From Callorhinus ursinus (lineage: Eukaryota; Chordata; Mammalia; Carnivora; Otariidae): a DNA stretch of 64,000 bases. A program made the position numbers and the translations under genes. Positions within the stretch are counted from its first letter, which is position 1, and each line of letters begins with the position of its first letter. Of the stretch, positions 21,991 through 34,844 are shown in pieces. The stretch lies in contig NW_020312894.1 in NCBI RefSeq assembly GCF_003265705.1, forward strand, positions 2,649,028 to 2,713,027, written 5' to 3'. Under the pieces are notes generated by a model. The model was not told the DNA's origin. It was given only the letters and a program-made list of their open reading frames with translations, and ran no database searches.

Positions 21991-24308
21991 TGAACAGGCT
22001 GAACAATCTCACCTTCTTCATCAGGACGCTACTACCCACCAGAGACTCTCCCTGCACTGAGTCAGCATCCCCGGAGCTCATCCCTCCCCCGCTGGACCCC
22101 GTTGCCTCCCACCTGTACACCTGTTCCCAGGAGCTGATGTCCACATCCAGTGATCCAGTAGAAACTGTCTCAATAAATCAACCACCAAAAATTATTTTCT
22201 TCAATCCTCTTATAATGCTAATAAAAATGCAAAGTATTGCCATAATTAAAGTTTTAAAATTAAACTAAAATAAATTAAATAGTTCCCATTACTCATATTA
22301 TTTCTCAGGCTGATATAAAAGATAATATTTACTAACTGGCAGTCATAATGAAAATTAATCTTTTATGTACTTAATGGGTATTCTGATACAACTCAGCTCC
22401 CCTCCCCCCAATTATTCTCAAGCAATTAAAATTTTAAGTGGCGGTCTTACTGTAGTTCACATCAGGAACCAAGAGAAGAAGGGTTTTAGGACACGGATGG
22501 ATAGCAGCTCAGAGTCACCCTGTGACGAGGCGCTCCTCCTGCAGCTGAGATACAAGCCAGGGTCACACACACCCGTCCCTCCCCCACCTCCTTCACACCT
22601 CCCCGTGCAGAGAAGACTCCTCTAACCATCCTCCACCGAGATGCCACGGGTGCTCCCAGTATCCCACGAGGACACAGCACCCAGGGTCCCCCCTTAGCAA
22701 CTGGTAGAGGAGAATGCACACTCTTCCGATTTTAAAAACCCATCACCCCCCCACCCCTGCTCCTGCAGACGTTAAATGGAAATACTGTTCCAGGGGAACA
22801 GGAGTCCCGGCATGAAGGCTCCTCTGGAAACTGGGGGCGGCTGGACCCCGGACACAGGAGGATCTGGCCAGCGTGTCCCAGACCGCATTCCCTGAGGCTC
22901 CAGAGCAGGAGCGCCAAGGCACCCTCCTGACCCCAACCCCCTCCCTGGGGAGGTTTGCAGCTGATTCTTCGGAGCTCCTTGGGCTAAGGCTACGCCCCCT
23001 CCCAAGTTTGGCTGCCACATCAGAGGTACCAGTGGGTCAGTCTCCAAAATGTAGCTCCAGTTTCATGCCTGTCTCATGGGAAGGTGGTGCACTCTGGGGC
23101 CCAGGCGGTCCCTAAGGGCCTCACTGGAAGCTTTATCCACGAGCCCGAGGGTGGCAGAACCAGGCCCCAGGCCACTGAATGTGACTTTGAGACAGATTCT
23201 CTCAGAATATCACTTCAGGGAAAAGCAGTCCGTGCGACAGGGTCTGTAATGAGGAAAATAACTATGTATTTTAAATTTGGGTTCTTCTTAAAACCATCAC
23301 CATGCCACTAACCTCAAGCATTGTAACAACCAAGTCTATGCCAAATCAATTGCATTATTCAGTTTTATTGTTTTTCTCTCAGTTAAACATTGCTGACTGG
23401 GGCCAGTTTCTCTTACAAGGGAAGAAGGGTCTCATGCACTCCCAGCCCCAGGTTATAGGTTTTTAAAGGCTTGTCTGGGCACAGTCCCAACTGCATCCCA
23501 CACCTTGATGTTTTCAACTCTGAGAACTCGCAAGCACTAAAAGGGATCATCAATAACCATCATCTCACTATAACTGTATTGATTCTAAGGGCAAGGGATT
23601 AAATTTGACTTTGAATGCTCTACAGTTTTACTGGTGCATCTGAATGAAATTTCAGATCTGCACTGGAATTTCATGCCCTGTGCAGATACTGGTTCTGGCT
23701 CATCACAGAGCCAGTCACTTGCTTATTGGGTTTGAAATCGAGATAGTTGCTGGGGACAGTTTAGAGCCAACCATCAATCTGTAGAAAGATAAAGATGCTG
23801 GCCACACTTTTTTTTTTTTTTTTAAAGAAGCTGTTTTCCAAGGAGATTAAGCTCCGTGGGAAACAACAAATGTCCCAGTGCAGGAAGGGGTTGAGTATCT
23901 CTCTGCTGCTATCAGGGCACTTGGATTCCGTGGTGGGGGTGGGGTCCATCACCTGAACTGCTTGTTTGCACAAACAGTATGTTTTATGCTGTTCCCACTG
24001 GCTCGAGCCTGCTGTGCCCTGGAGCCGGCCTATGCTGGGCACTCCCCCTAATCCCATCAGGGAGGAGAACCGTCAGGCATCCTGGCAAAGCCAGCCCTCC
24101 AAAGGCTCCCAATGGAAGAGGCAAAGCCCCCTCGTTCCCAGGAGCTGACATGTAGCCCCTCACTCGGAGGAGGGACGTGGCTTCCTCCCCAGAAGCCAAC
24201 CGGGGCTGGCACACCATTTTTGCCTTTGAGCGTGTGACAGAATGCAGAAAAAGAGAACTCAAGGTAAGAGTAAGGATCCTAGCAACAGAAGGCACGCTAA
24301 GCAGTTAG
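21991..24308. other. Unique noncoding sequence, no gene recognised
   Basis: 22180-22400 is AT-rich. 23809-23823 is a poly-T run without a SINE body. No gene or named repeat recognised. Confidence 0.5.
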
Positions 24309-24665
24309 GGGGTGCTGCGGATGAAGTTTTGTGTCCCCCCAAAGTGCTGTGTTGAAGCCTAACTTCAACAGGACAGTTTGGAAGTGAGGCCTCTGGCAGG
24401 TGATTAGGTCATGAGAGCAGAGCCCTGGTGAATGGGGTTAGTGCCCTTGGAAGAAGGGATCTCAGAGAGCACCCTCACCCCTCCCACCATGTCAGGACAA
24501 GGCCAGAAGATGGCCATCTGTAACCTGGAAGAGAGTCCTGGCCAGAGCCAGACCCTGCCGGCTCCCAGATCTCACACCCCCAGCCTCCAGAACTGTTAAG
24601 AAAGAAGCGCGAGTGCTTATGAGCCACGCAGTCAGTGGTCATCCGTTACAGCACCCCAAATGGCC
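24309..24665 (+). mobile_element. MaLR LTR (MLT1/MST type)
   Basis: 'gtgctgtgttgaagcctaac', 'ctctggcaggtgattaggtc', 'atgagagcagagccctggtg', 'aatggggttagtgcccttgg', 'cagcctccagaactgttaag' and 'atccgttacagcaccccaaa' follow the MaLR LTR plan. Solitary and diverged, same orientation as the other two MaLR LTRs in the window. Confidence 0.75.
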
Positions 24666-25955
24666 CAAGACAGGCCAGAAACAGAAGCTGAAATCGGCCC
24701 CCCGAGGAAATGCGGGGGACTGAGACCAGTCAGCCCAGGAGGAATGTCAAGAAGGGGACAGGGGAGCCGGGATGCAGGAGAACCAGGGGGGTGTGGGCTG
24801 CAGCAGGAGAGGAGAGAGGACATTGGCATAGAGGGCAGAGGACTGATCTCCCTCACCGGTAGGAACAAATGCTGTATGAACACAAAGCCCATGAACACGA
24901 GATTTGTGTGATACTCGTTCACTGGTTAATTGGTCAGTAAACCCAAGCACACATTTGCCCACAGCCTGGTGCTGTTACCTCAGTCAGTTGAGATCTGGAA
25001 TGCCAGCTGGCTAATCCAGCCTGAGGTCAGCACAGCCCTGCCCACCCAGCCTGCCGAGAAGAGCTGCAGACTGGGGGCCATGCCTCCTGCTGCAGCATGA
25101 CACGTGGACGCCACCCCACCACGACCCCGGACAGAGAACATGTCCCTAAATGCCTGCCCAGGACACCAGGTGTCGTCAGAAACTGAATGTGGGCCATGTT
25201 CCCCGAGTTCCCATGGGAATGCCAATACCACATCCCTCAGGCTCCTCCCTTCTGACAACATGCGATTATGAGAACATCCTACATTCCCGTTAGAATCCCC
25301 ATTTTCAGAGTTTCAGAGAAAAGTTTTCCATGACATTTAGTGAAATTCTTGATAACAATGTTGGTACTTTTCTAAAACCTCAGAAACTTGTCAATCAAAA
25401 AAAAATTAACCTAGAAGGAGACCCCACTCACAAAATGGGGATCCTACCTCCATTAGCCTGCAGTGAAAGTATCGGTAGCAGAAAAAGTATCCATCAAGTA
25501 TATAGAATATTCCGTCTCATGATTATAGAAGGCATGGGGAGAGGCTCAAGCCCCAGCTGAACATAATATTGACAGCCTCCCATTATGAAGGACCTCCAAA
25601 GGGGGCTACAGCCCAAACAGGGGTGGATGGGGGAGTTACCTCCAACATCCAATTTCACCAAAGTAGGAATTTCAAAGCAAATACAATGAAATATTTACCC
25701 TTAAGGTTCTTTGTGTTCCATATGCATTTGAAGAAGACCCAGCAGGTGAGAAGAGAGAAGTACCATGATCCTTCCAGAAACGGCATGCCAAGGCCAAATC
25801 TTTGGGTGATTCATCAAGAGGAGTGCAATGATGCCAAGGGTTCTGGACCAGCTGGGGATGGGCATTTTGTGGCAGCTCATTCTTAAGGCAAGAACTTCCA
25901 AGCATTTCGCCTAATGGATTAGAGAAGCCTAGAGAGAGGGGGGGGATCACCTTTC
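24666..25955. other. Unique noncoding sequence, no gene recognised
   Basis: GC-rich at first, AT-rich from about 25.26 kb. No feature recognised. Confidence 0.5.
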
Positions 25956-26507
25956 AAAAGACAGTGGGATATCAGGGTGCATATGGCCCTTTGGCCAACC
26001 TGTGGAAAGAGCCGAGATGCCCTTCAACAGATGAATGGATAAAGAAGATGTGGTCCATAGATACAATGGAATATTACTCAGGCATCAGAAAGGATGAATA
26101 CCCAACTTTTACATCCACATGGATAGGACTGGAGGGGATGGTGCTAAGTGAAGTAAGTCAAGCAGAGAAAGTCAATTATCATATGGTTTCACTTATTTGT
26201 GGAACATAAGGAATAGCAAGGAGGACATTAGGAGAAGGAAGGGAAAAATGAAGGGGGGGAATCGGAGGGAGAGATGAACCATGAGAGACTATGGGCTCTG
26301 AGAAACAAACAGGGTTTTAGAGCGGAGGGGGGAGGGGGGATGGGTGAGCCCGGTGATGGGTATTAAGGAGGGCACGTACTGCCTGGAGCACTGGGTGTTA
26401 TACGAAAACAATGAGCCATGGAACACTACATCAAAAACTAATGATGTAATGTATGGTGATTAACATAACATAATAAAATAAAATAAATTTAAAAAAAAAA
26501 AGGCAGT
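25956..26507 (+). mobile_element. 5'-truncated LINE-1 3' end with a short inverted 5' tip
   Basis: Carries the last ~72 ORF2 codons in frame to the native stop at 26209 (residues include [15 protein letters not shown] and [13 protein letters not shown]). A 3'UTR with G-rich stretch follows, then 'ataataaaataaaataaatt' and poly-A (26491-26501). The protein part is very close to the full-length element at 53911-60228. The first ~18 bases ('gggtgcatatggccct', about 25975-25991) are in inverted orientation relative to the rest, as in twin priming. 'aaaagacagt' (25956) and 'aaaaggcagt' (26498) are the likely target duplications. Confidence 0.92.
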
Positions 26508-27270
26508 ATGACTTTGCTTGCAGACTCTATTTATAACATTGAAATTTAGGCCAAATGAACTAGCGGCAGTCTCCAGACAAGGATTTCACAAGCTGAATTT
26601 CCCATGCTCTGCAATTCTGTCTTCTCCTTCTTTGTCCGCTTCACTGCTTGTTAGCAGGGACAAAAGGAAGAGAAGAGGAGGAAAAGGTGAAATGCAAAAC
26701 CAAATCGATTACCCCCCACACCTGCCATAAAAATTGGGTGGAGGAACTTGAAAGAGTGGCTTTAAGGAGGTTCAGGGCCATGGGTGATTCCGTTGTCCCC
26801 CCAGAACAATAACCAAGATAAACCACAGAGGAGTTAAAGCTAGAAATAATAATAAGGGGGAAATAATGGTTGTTTCCATATTAAGTACCTATTTCAATAT
26901 TACAATGTAAGTATTCTATGTTTATGAATTTCAGAATTCACAAACTGATCATTTATGATCTCTGACGGGTCCAGATACAGGGGTGGAACCATAATGAATT
27001 AGGATGACATGTTTACTGACTCCGGTGGTGAAATCAGATGTGTTATTATGTCTACCATGATTTAGGAGGGAAAGGTCAACTGAGCCTAACTACATGGGAT
27101 CACTGTATTATTTCACTAAAAGTTACATTTTTAGATTGGAAGGTATTTATGAATATTAAACAGCACAAAATAATCAAGTAATTATTCCTTTAGAATGAAA
27201 TGTGATTATCCCCCTCCAAGTCACTTAAGAAACATATAAAGATTCGACACAGAAGCCATTATGAGAAAAT
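26508..27270. other. Unique AT-rich noncoding sequence, no gene recognised
   Basis: No repeat recognised. Even AT-rich composition with low CpG. Confidence 0.45.
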
Positions 27271-27274
27271 AATG

Positions 27275-27445
27275 TGTCTGCAGTTAGAGATTTGGATGCA
27301 GATCCAGACCCCTCCACTGATTAGGGGCAGCCTCAGCCACCTCTGCTGTAGGAGAGGGACAAGTCCCCACTGCAGGGCCTCCTCAAATGGAGTATTCAAG
27401 TATTTAGCACAGAGTCAGGCACAGAGTAAATGCTCAATTAACAAG
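27275..27445 (+). mobile_element. MIR-type fragment
   Basis: 'ttagagatttggatgcagat' and 'tatttagcacagagtcaggc' followed by 'agtaaatgctcaatta' match the MIR/MIRb 3' half (...agcacagtgcctggcacatagtaagtgctcaata). Diverged. Confidence 0.5.
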
Positions 27446-29845
27446 GAGGAGACATTATCTTCAACTTAAAATAAAATGGTAACCCTTATATTTGAGATCT
27501 CCTGCTAAAGTCAGAATTTCTCTCGAAGATGAGAGTGGCGTTCTCCCTTCTTTGATCCCATCTACCACTGAGGAGCTGTCCATGCTCCAAGGTAACTTGC
27601 TGGCAAGACTTGTCCTGCATGGTGGCCCTCAAAGAATATATGCTGATAATTCCCAGGCCTGGTCTCCCCTGTTGCCCCCCCAAAATACCCAAGGCCCCGA
27701 TTCTGCCAGTCCCCAGCAGGCTGGCTCTGGGACTAGAGGTGGGCCCATTCTCAACAGTATCCACATCATCTTTCTCTGCTGGACTCCCCTTGGCTGCTCA
27801 GGCAGTGAGGGTGCCCAACGAGTACGGTTGTCTCCTGCATGGAAGGACAAGTGAAGCTCCATGGACTTTCCCTCCCAGACAGGTAGAAAGCTATGTGCAT
27901 GTATCTATTATGTAGTATAAGTCCTACATATCTGCTATTCTGTGAAGTATGTGCGTGCGTGCACATGCTCTAGACTCTGATGTAAGATGCACTGTTTGCT
28001 ATGGGTCAGGTCAAAACACTGTGAAGAACTTTGGTCTAGAAGGGAGGGATTAAATCCAGTTGGTTGGCTCTCTCTTCTAGACAAGTGGGATCATTTGTAT
28101 TCCCAAAACACCATGACTCTCTCCGCATATGGTTGCTGTGTGACCACCTGAGGTCATCCGATGTTCAACAGACCCTCCTGTTCCCTCCTCATGAGGACAC
28201 GCGGCCTCCTCTGTGGGCTGGTCCTTCTTGTTCTCCAGATGCTCCACACCTGACCCAGGACTGCTGGACTCTCTCACATGTTCCTACAAAACTTCTTTCC
28301 TGCTTCCTCAAGAACAAGCACATCTCCATCCTTCAGCAATAGGAAGATAATTATGAGAAGACACTAAACACCCTACTAACTGCACTATTCACTCTTGTCT
28401 GCTTTGAGGACTACCTTTGCATCGTGTGTGTCAACTTTTCTCTTGAGCATCACAACAAGCTCGCGGCCTGCCACGGGTTCCTCCACAGGTTCTTCGCGTC
28501 TCCATTAACCACAAGCATTCTCTTTGGGACTTTGCATTTCAGCACCGGGGCCAGCGACGTTCCCCTAGCTGGATCCTCCCTCCTGCCAACTCCCCTCCGG
28601 CCGCTCACGAGAGAAATCTCTCTCTGGTACTAGAGCGTGTTCTAAAGCCACCCTGATCTTTTCCTGCTTCAAGATCAAAATAAAATCAGCTGCCCTCCAA
28701 GGAGTCCCAGTTGTCTTTACTGGAAAACCCATGGGGCCAGGGATGTGTGAGGCACTTCGATGAGCAAATGGGGGCGGCCGCTGCTGTTCAATGATAGGAC
28801 CGAAGCAGGCCTTCCTTTTCAAGTATTGAGTACACCTGGATATCTCCAAATTTTAACACCGGTCAGCCCTCCATTTTGTATAGTATGAGATGTCATCAAT
28901 GACCAAGAAATTTTGGTGTGCTGACAGTATAAAGAAAATAAAAAAGGAGTGTCGGGGTGGGGGCCCTGTGCATGGACGTAGGCTACACCTGCAGGAGCGT
29001 CACCTGAGGACAGGAAGATAATGGAGGCCAAACCAAGCGTGTGCATTCCTCACCTGTCACCTGGTAGGCCACCGCCTCATGTGTTCATCTCATTCGACAA
29101 ACCTGGTTTGTTGTTAAACAGGCAGAGGGCAGGGTAGGAAGTAGGCCTGGCTGCCAGAAAGGGGCATCTTCAGCTCTGCCTCCCTCTGGGCTGCTCTCAC
29201 TGATCACGCCTGGCTCTGCTCTCTCTTCTTTGGCTTTCGTGGATGAGACGTTTAATGAGTCATTCAGTCCAGCTTCATTGTCCCCATTTAGGTCCCTGTC
29301 GCCTTGGGGAGGCTGCTTCGTGCTTGGAAACAGCCAGAGAAGTCTCCGGCACTGCCCCACCGGGACCCGGCCCTTCAGAACCCTCACACCAGCTGCTGGC
29401 TCCCCTTGCTTCCCCAACTGAGGCCAGAGGACAGAAAGGCCTCGCCGGTTCCCTGGGTGACGGCTGCTCTTGGAGAGGCCTGGGCATCTCGGTGACCACC
29501 CCACAGAGAGGGGATGGACCCCAACAATGACTGCTTCCAGAAGAAACTCCAACCCCCTCAGTCACACGTCTCAAGTGTTTTATACACATTGGCATGTCAA
29601 CCTGATGAAAAACTACCCCAGATTCTACAGCAGCTGAGCCAGACTCTCCATTTACTGGTTTCTTGTGAACAGCACAAACCAAAGGAGACAAGGCCCATAA
29701 ATTGTGTGAGCAAACTCACACCGCATTCATTGGCTTCACCACAAGCCAGCAAAGGCAACTCTGTGCTCCTGAGAGCCCAGAGAGCATCAAGCTTCAGAAG
29801 ATAGTCAGTCCTACTCAGTGGACTGCTGGACCCTCCCTGTCTATC
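27446..29845. other. Unique noncoding sequence, no gene recognised
   Basis: No gene, exon or named repeat recognised. Several short open frames overlap on both strands, as expected by chance in GC-rich DNA. Confidence 0.5.
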
Positions 29846-29910
29846 ACATGCACACATGCTCGCATACACGCACATGCACACACAGAGACACGCATGTACA
29901 CACACATGGA
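29846..29910 (+). repeat. Short CA-rich degenerate repeat
   Basis: 'acatgcacacatgctcgcat' followed by 'acacgcacatgcacacacag': alternating purine-pyrimidine units like those at 11.3 kb, but only about 65 bp long. Confidence 0.8.
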
Positions 29911-32210
29911 TGGAGAATAAATGACCTGTCTACAGACTTGTCGTGCATGAAGGGACATCAGGATCACTCCCCGATCTGAGATAATGCATACAAAACACCT
30001 GCTGCAGAACCAGACATCATGTCTCTTTTTCTACATTATTTACTTAAAAACAGGTTAGAAAATTCGCATCTATTATAGTTAATATTTTCTCATAAATGCT
30101 GCAATCTAAACATTCAAAGGGACCAAAGGTTGTCATCCCCAGATTGGTCTCTCTAGAGCACCAGGATGAGGCCAGTCTCGCGGCACTGCTCCGTGGTCTT
30201 CAGCCAGCATCTCTGCTGAACCCAAGACTGCTGACAGCATACCAGGTCCCGACTCCTCCCAGAAGGCACGGTCCTCACAAGCTCTCCACTCCAGTCCCAC
30301 GCCTGGCAGTGCAGCTACTCATGTTTTGCAACAATGGATAAACTTTCTATCCCTTTAAAGGCTCCTCTATCCTCCGAGAGCATCACCCAGGGGCACAAAT
30401 GATGGAAACCTGACAAATGGCCAAATCAAGAAATCAAGAGCACTTTGGGGAGCCGGCACTGATTTTCTGCACACAGGTCAGCACAGCAGCAGGGCTGAGC
30501 AGCCGCCAGATGGAATGTTCTGTTGCTGTTAATATGACATGACAAGGCTATTTTCTTCCCCAAAAAAAGCTGCTAGGCAAATGCAAGAGACTTGACTCCA
30601 TGGAGTGAGTCAGTCCACTGGAAAATAAGTATTAAATGGGGGTAAAACAAACATTGTCTTCTGTGTCTGAGGTTCATTTTCGCAAGGAAAGACGGCACTT
30701 GCAGTGAAGTGGCTTCACAACAATATGGCAGGCTCAAACCCTGCTGTGGCTCTGTGGTGACCAAACGCTTGCCCTCCTTCCTTTCCATTTATTTGTTTGC
30801 GTTCCTTTTCCAGATTGAGATTAAGGTAAATATTGCAGAGGTAAGCCCACTAAAGGAGCTCCTGACAGCCATAGGCCCCTCGTGAATTCCTTGTTTCTTA
30901 TTTCAGATGCCACCTTTTTTTTTTGGAGTAACTGTGGCCCTGATTTTAGGGAGGAAAGTAAACCAAAAAAAAAAGGTGAAACTGGGGTCTCCAGAATTAC
31001 CTGGGGCAGAAACAGAAATGCAAGCTGGTCAATCACCATTGCCAGTGAGACTCTCTCAACCAGGGCGAGCTGATAGGCTCCAGACAAAAGACCTGCTCAG
31101 TGTAAGCATTTACTGAACAGCTATGTGCACAGGCGCTGTGGTTTCAAGGACAGATGGGAGGGGGGCCCTGCCCACAAAAAGGTTCGACATTAAGGGAGGA
31201 AGCAGGTCCAGGGCAACGTGAGACAGAGCGGTGTACGTGTTGACATGAGGTTCCATTAACACTTGGGGGGAGCAGGAGAGAGAGGGATGGAAACAGGAGT
31301 GTGGAATGATGGGACAGAGCACGGCCATCCAACTTAAGTCAGAGGGAAGGCTGAGCAGGGTGCCGAGGCCCAGAGAGAATGGGAAGTGCAGCAGATTAAG
31401 TTGGGAAGTCGGTGTGGGCAAGGAAGGAGTCCCACAGGCACAGACAGTTCAGGTCCAGGTCACTATTCCAGTGCCAGAGGCACCTGTCAGTGGTGTCGGG
31501 AGACACAGCAGGAGAGAACGTCAGGAGAAGGTCAGGATCTGATGGCCAGCTGGATGGGAAGGGAACACATGAGAGAGGAGGGCTTTGAGGTTGGGTCTTA
31601 CATGGAAGTGAGTCTTTCGTCAAAAACAGAAAGTCAGAGAGAAAGGTTGGAATGGGAAACACAGAGTTTGGGGTATGGGCAGGGTACAGATAGGAATGCG
31701 AGCCAGGACATGGGAGACAAATCTCTGTTGGAGCTCAGCGTGGGGTGGCGTAACTGACTGGGATCAGCAGAGGAGAGGGTGCAAAGGAGGAAGTGGACTG
31801 TGGCTAGAGTTCCATGGAGCAACATCCCTTGAGCACTGAGAGAGAAGGGTGGGGAGGGGCTGAGAAGCTGAAAAGCAAGAAAAATTTCATCAAAAATACG
31901 AGGGGGAGTTGAGGGTTTTAGCTAAAGAGAGTTAGTGTGGCCTGATGTCATGCACTTGTATGACAATCACCTAATTTCCCTCCAGTACCATTCAGCATCT
32001 TCAGTGAATGAAGAAACCAAATGAACGGGTGACCCTAGCTGGGTAATAAGCTCCTTCTCTAGACTCCTATTCTGCTAGATGCTGGGAGGAACACAGAAGA
32101 TATAAAGGTATGGTCTCTCAGCTTGAGGATCCACCCTCAGATTGGACATAAGACTTGCAAACATTAAATGTATTGATAACAAGGGCATGGAGCATATTCT
32201 AGAGCATGCT
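29911..32210. other. Mostly unique noncoding sequence, no gene recognised
   Basis: 31095-31200 ('cagctatgtgcacaggcgct') and 32075-32160 ('ctgctagatgctgggaggaa') carry phrases typical of an ancient mammalian interspersed repeat that I could not assign. 31240-31860 is purine-rich on the + strand. No coding signal. Confidence 0.45.
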
Positions 32211-32462
32211 AAGAATAAGTTCTTTGGGGGCGCCTAGGTGGCTCAGTCAGTTAAGCGTCTGCCTTCAGTTCAGGTCATGACCCCGGGGTCCTGGGATGGA
32301 GCCCCAAGTCAGGCTCCCTGCTCAGTGGGGAGTCTGCCTCTCCTTCTCCCTTTGCCCCTCCACCCCACTTGTACTATTTCTATTGTGTTCTCTCTCTCTC
32401 TCAAATAAATAAGTAAAATCTTAAAAAAAAAAAAAGGAAAGAAAGAAAGAATAAGTTCTTTG
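32211..32462 (+). mobile_element. Can-SINE with perfect 16-bp target duplication
   Basis: The body is 32227-32446 with a standard head ('ggcgcctaggtggctcagtc'), CT tract, AAATAAATAAGTAAAATC and poly-A extended by GAAA units. 'aagaataagttctttg' is present at 32211-32226 and 32447-32462. The perfect duplication suggests a young insertion. Confidence 0.98.
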
Positions 32463-33610
32463 AAGAAAAAAACACACAGCAGGTTGGAATTGGAAAGAAT
32501 TTATAGAGGAAAAGAGGTAAAACCTTTAAGAAAATAGCACACTAAGATAATCAGAGGAGAAAAAGAAACAAGGTGCAATATGGCAGTTTTAAAATCAACA
32601 TTATGGATAATTACACTAAATGTAAATGGTCTTTTAAAAATCAATTAGAAAACAAAGATGACCAGATTGAATAAAGAAGCATGACCAATATATATGTTGT
32701 CTATAAGAAACATATCTTAAATATAAAGACATATCTATATCTCATCTCTATATGTAGATATGGCTTATATATTAAATGGGTTTATACACACACACATGCT
32801 AAAAGCAAAAGGATGGAAAAAGATATAATGTATAAACACTAATGAAAAGAAAGAAAGCTGGAGTGGCTATACTAACATCAGAGAAAGCAGACTGCAGAAC
32901 AAGGGACACTATCTGGGATACAGATGGACATGATGTAAGTCACCAAGAAGATATAACAGTCCTAAATGTCCATGCACCTAACAGAGCTTCAAAATACATG
33001 AAGTCGTACTACTAATGGGACTGAAGGCAGAAGCAGACAAAGCTATAAATACAGTCAGGAACTTCAACAGTTGTCTCTGAGAAATTGAAAGAACGAGTAG
33101 ACAGAAAGTCGGGAAGGATGTGGGAAATGTAAAAGAACACTTTGAACCAGTGAGACCTAACTGACATTTGTAGGACACTCCATACAAGGGCACATGCTTT
33201 TCAAGAGTAAATTAAATATTCACTAGGATAAGCCACAATCTGGGTCTTATAACAAACCTCAGCAAATATAAAACAATTTAAGCCCTACAAAGTAGGTTCT
33301 CTGACCCAAATGAAATTAAACTGAAAATAACAGAAAGAGATCTGAAAAATGCCCCCAAATGCTGAATTAAACAACACATTTCTAAAGAATCCATAGATCA
33401 AAGAGGAGGTAAGAGGGGAAATTAGGAAATATTTTTAAATGAATGAAAATGAAAACACGACAGGTCAAAATGTGTGGGATGCAGCAAAGGCAGTGCTTAT
33501 GGAATGATTTCTAACATTAAGCTCTCATATTAGAAAAGAAGAAAGGTCTTAAAACAGAAAAAGAACAGCTGAACACAAGGAGAAGGAATGAAGCATTAAA
33601 GATCAGTGAT
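32463..33610 (+). mobile_element. Old LINE-1 ORF2 fragment (endonuclease region)
   Basis: 'actaaatgtaaatggtcttt', 'accagattgaataaagaagc', 'gctggagtggctatactaac', 'ccatgcacctaacagagctt', 'ctctgacccaaatgaaatta' and 'gtgtgggatgcagcaaaggc' follow the ORF2 5' half from the endonuclease toward the reverse transcriptase. Stops and frameshifts throughout. The SINE at 32.2 kb lies just upstream. Confidence 0.85.
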
Positions 33611-34645
33611 CTCTTCCCTCTACACCTGCTGACTTCAGGACACAGAGCTGTGCTTGCAGCCCCACTGTCTCCCCTGAACTGAGCCTGGAGGTCATCCAGG
33701 CCCTCAAACCCAACCTGTCCAAATGTGTGTGCATCACCTTCCTCCTCAGCCTCTTCCTGGGCTCCCACCAGCCTCCATCCATTCTGGAGGATCCCTTTTT
33801 ATCTCTCCCACCACCACCAAACAGGCACCAAGCCAACAAAAACTCCCCTGAGTCCGTGCGTCGCTCTCCATGCCTGTGAGTTCTGCTCTGTGTCACGCCC
33901 TCATCTTCTGCCTCGTGATAGTATAACAGGGCAAGTGGTATCCCATCCAGCCACCAGCTCATACTGCAACCCTAAGGACCTTCAAGATGAGACTCCGTGT
34001 TGGAAAGGCCAAGGAGAGGACCGGAGCTGGATAGAGCTCCAGCAACCCCTAAACTAGGCTCCCAAGCAATACTGCAGAGAGCTTTCATTCCCATACTTGG
34101 GAGAACTGCACCTGCAAATAATCATTTATGTATCTTCTTAAATCCAATAAGCAGTACCCATAAATAAGCCACAGTGCAGCAATTCCTGTAAGGAAACCAA
34201 GACAGTAGCTTTCAGTAATTCACCTCATACCATACCAAGACCTTTGGGTCAAAGAAAAGTATATGTAATGGCATCACATTTGAAAAATCAACTCTAACAC
34301 CCCCAGAACCTGCTGGTATGGTGCAGCAGAGGGCTGCCATGAGCTAGATGCACAAGGAGATGCAGGGGCTGTTTCTACCGGAAGCAACAGTTCACTTTTG
34401 TGGGTGAGTTTCTTATCTCAGTCAAACGTGTATTTAGCTGAATGATCCAAGGCTTTTTTTCAGTTTGTTTATTTTGGTGGTGGAGGAAGTTAGACCGAGC
34501 ACCATTTGACACACGCAGAAATGTTGACCCCAGACCCTGCAGTGAGTTCCCTACGCACAGCAGAGGGTGCAGACCTTGGAGACACTGGCATGCGCTGGTG
34601 TGTCGCAATGCCTTCCTATAACCTGAGACAGCAAACCCACATGGG
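33611..34645. other. Unique noncoding sequence, no gene recognised
   Basis: No feature recognised. Confidence 0.5.
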
Positions 34646-34844
34646 ACTTTTGTTTTTTCTTTCTGAGAGAGAGAGAGCATGCATACTAGGGGGCGGGGGT
34701 AGAGGGAGAGAGAGAATTTCAAGCAGATTCCATGCCCAGCGCGGAGCCCAATGCAGGGCTTGATCTCATGACCCTGAGATCATGACCTGAGCTGGAATCA
34801 AAAGCTGGATGCTCCACCAACTGAGCCACTCAGGCAGGCACCCC
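34646..34844 (-). mobile_element. Can-SINE, older type, minus strand
   Basis: Antisense order: T-rich start, 'gagagagagagcatgcatac', 'gattccatgcccagcgcgga', 'tgatctcatgaccctgagat' and 'catgacctgagctggaatca', ending 'caactgagccactcaggc'. No clean target duplication is visible, which fits an older copy. Confidence 0.92.

Noticed and set aside
21833..22144. 103-codon minus strand frame rich in Pro/Ser/Leu
   Set aside because: It is the complement of the purine array, a low-complexity artefact.
23809..23823. Poly-T run that might be the tail of a minus strand SINE
   Set aside because: The sequence after it ('aaagaagctgttttccaagg') has no SINE body and no target duplication is seen.
34646..34844. 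Possible target duplication 'gggacttttg'/'tcagacttct' around this SINE
   Set aside because: Too many mismatches to count; the element is listed without one.
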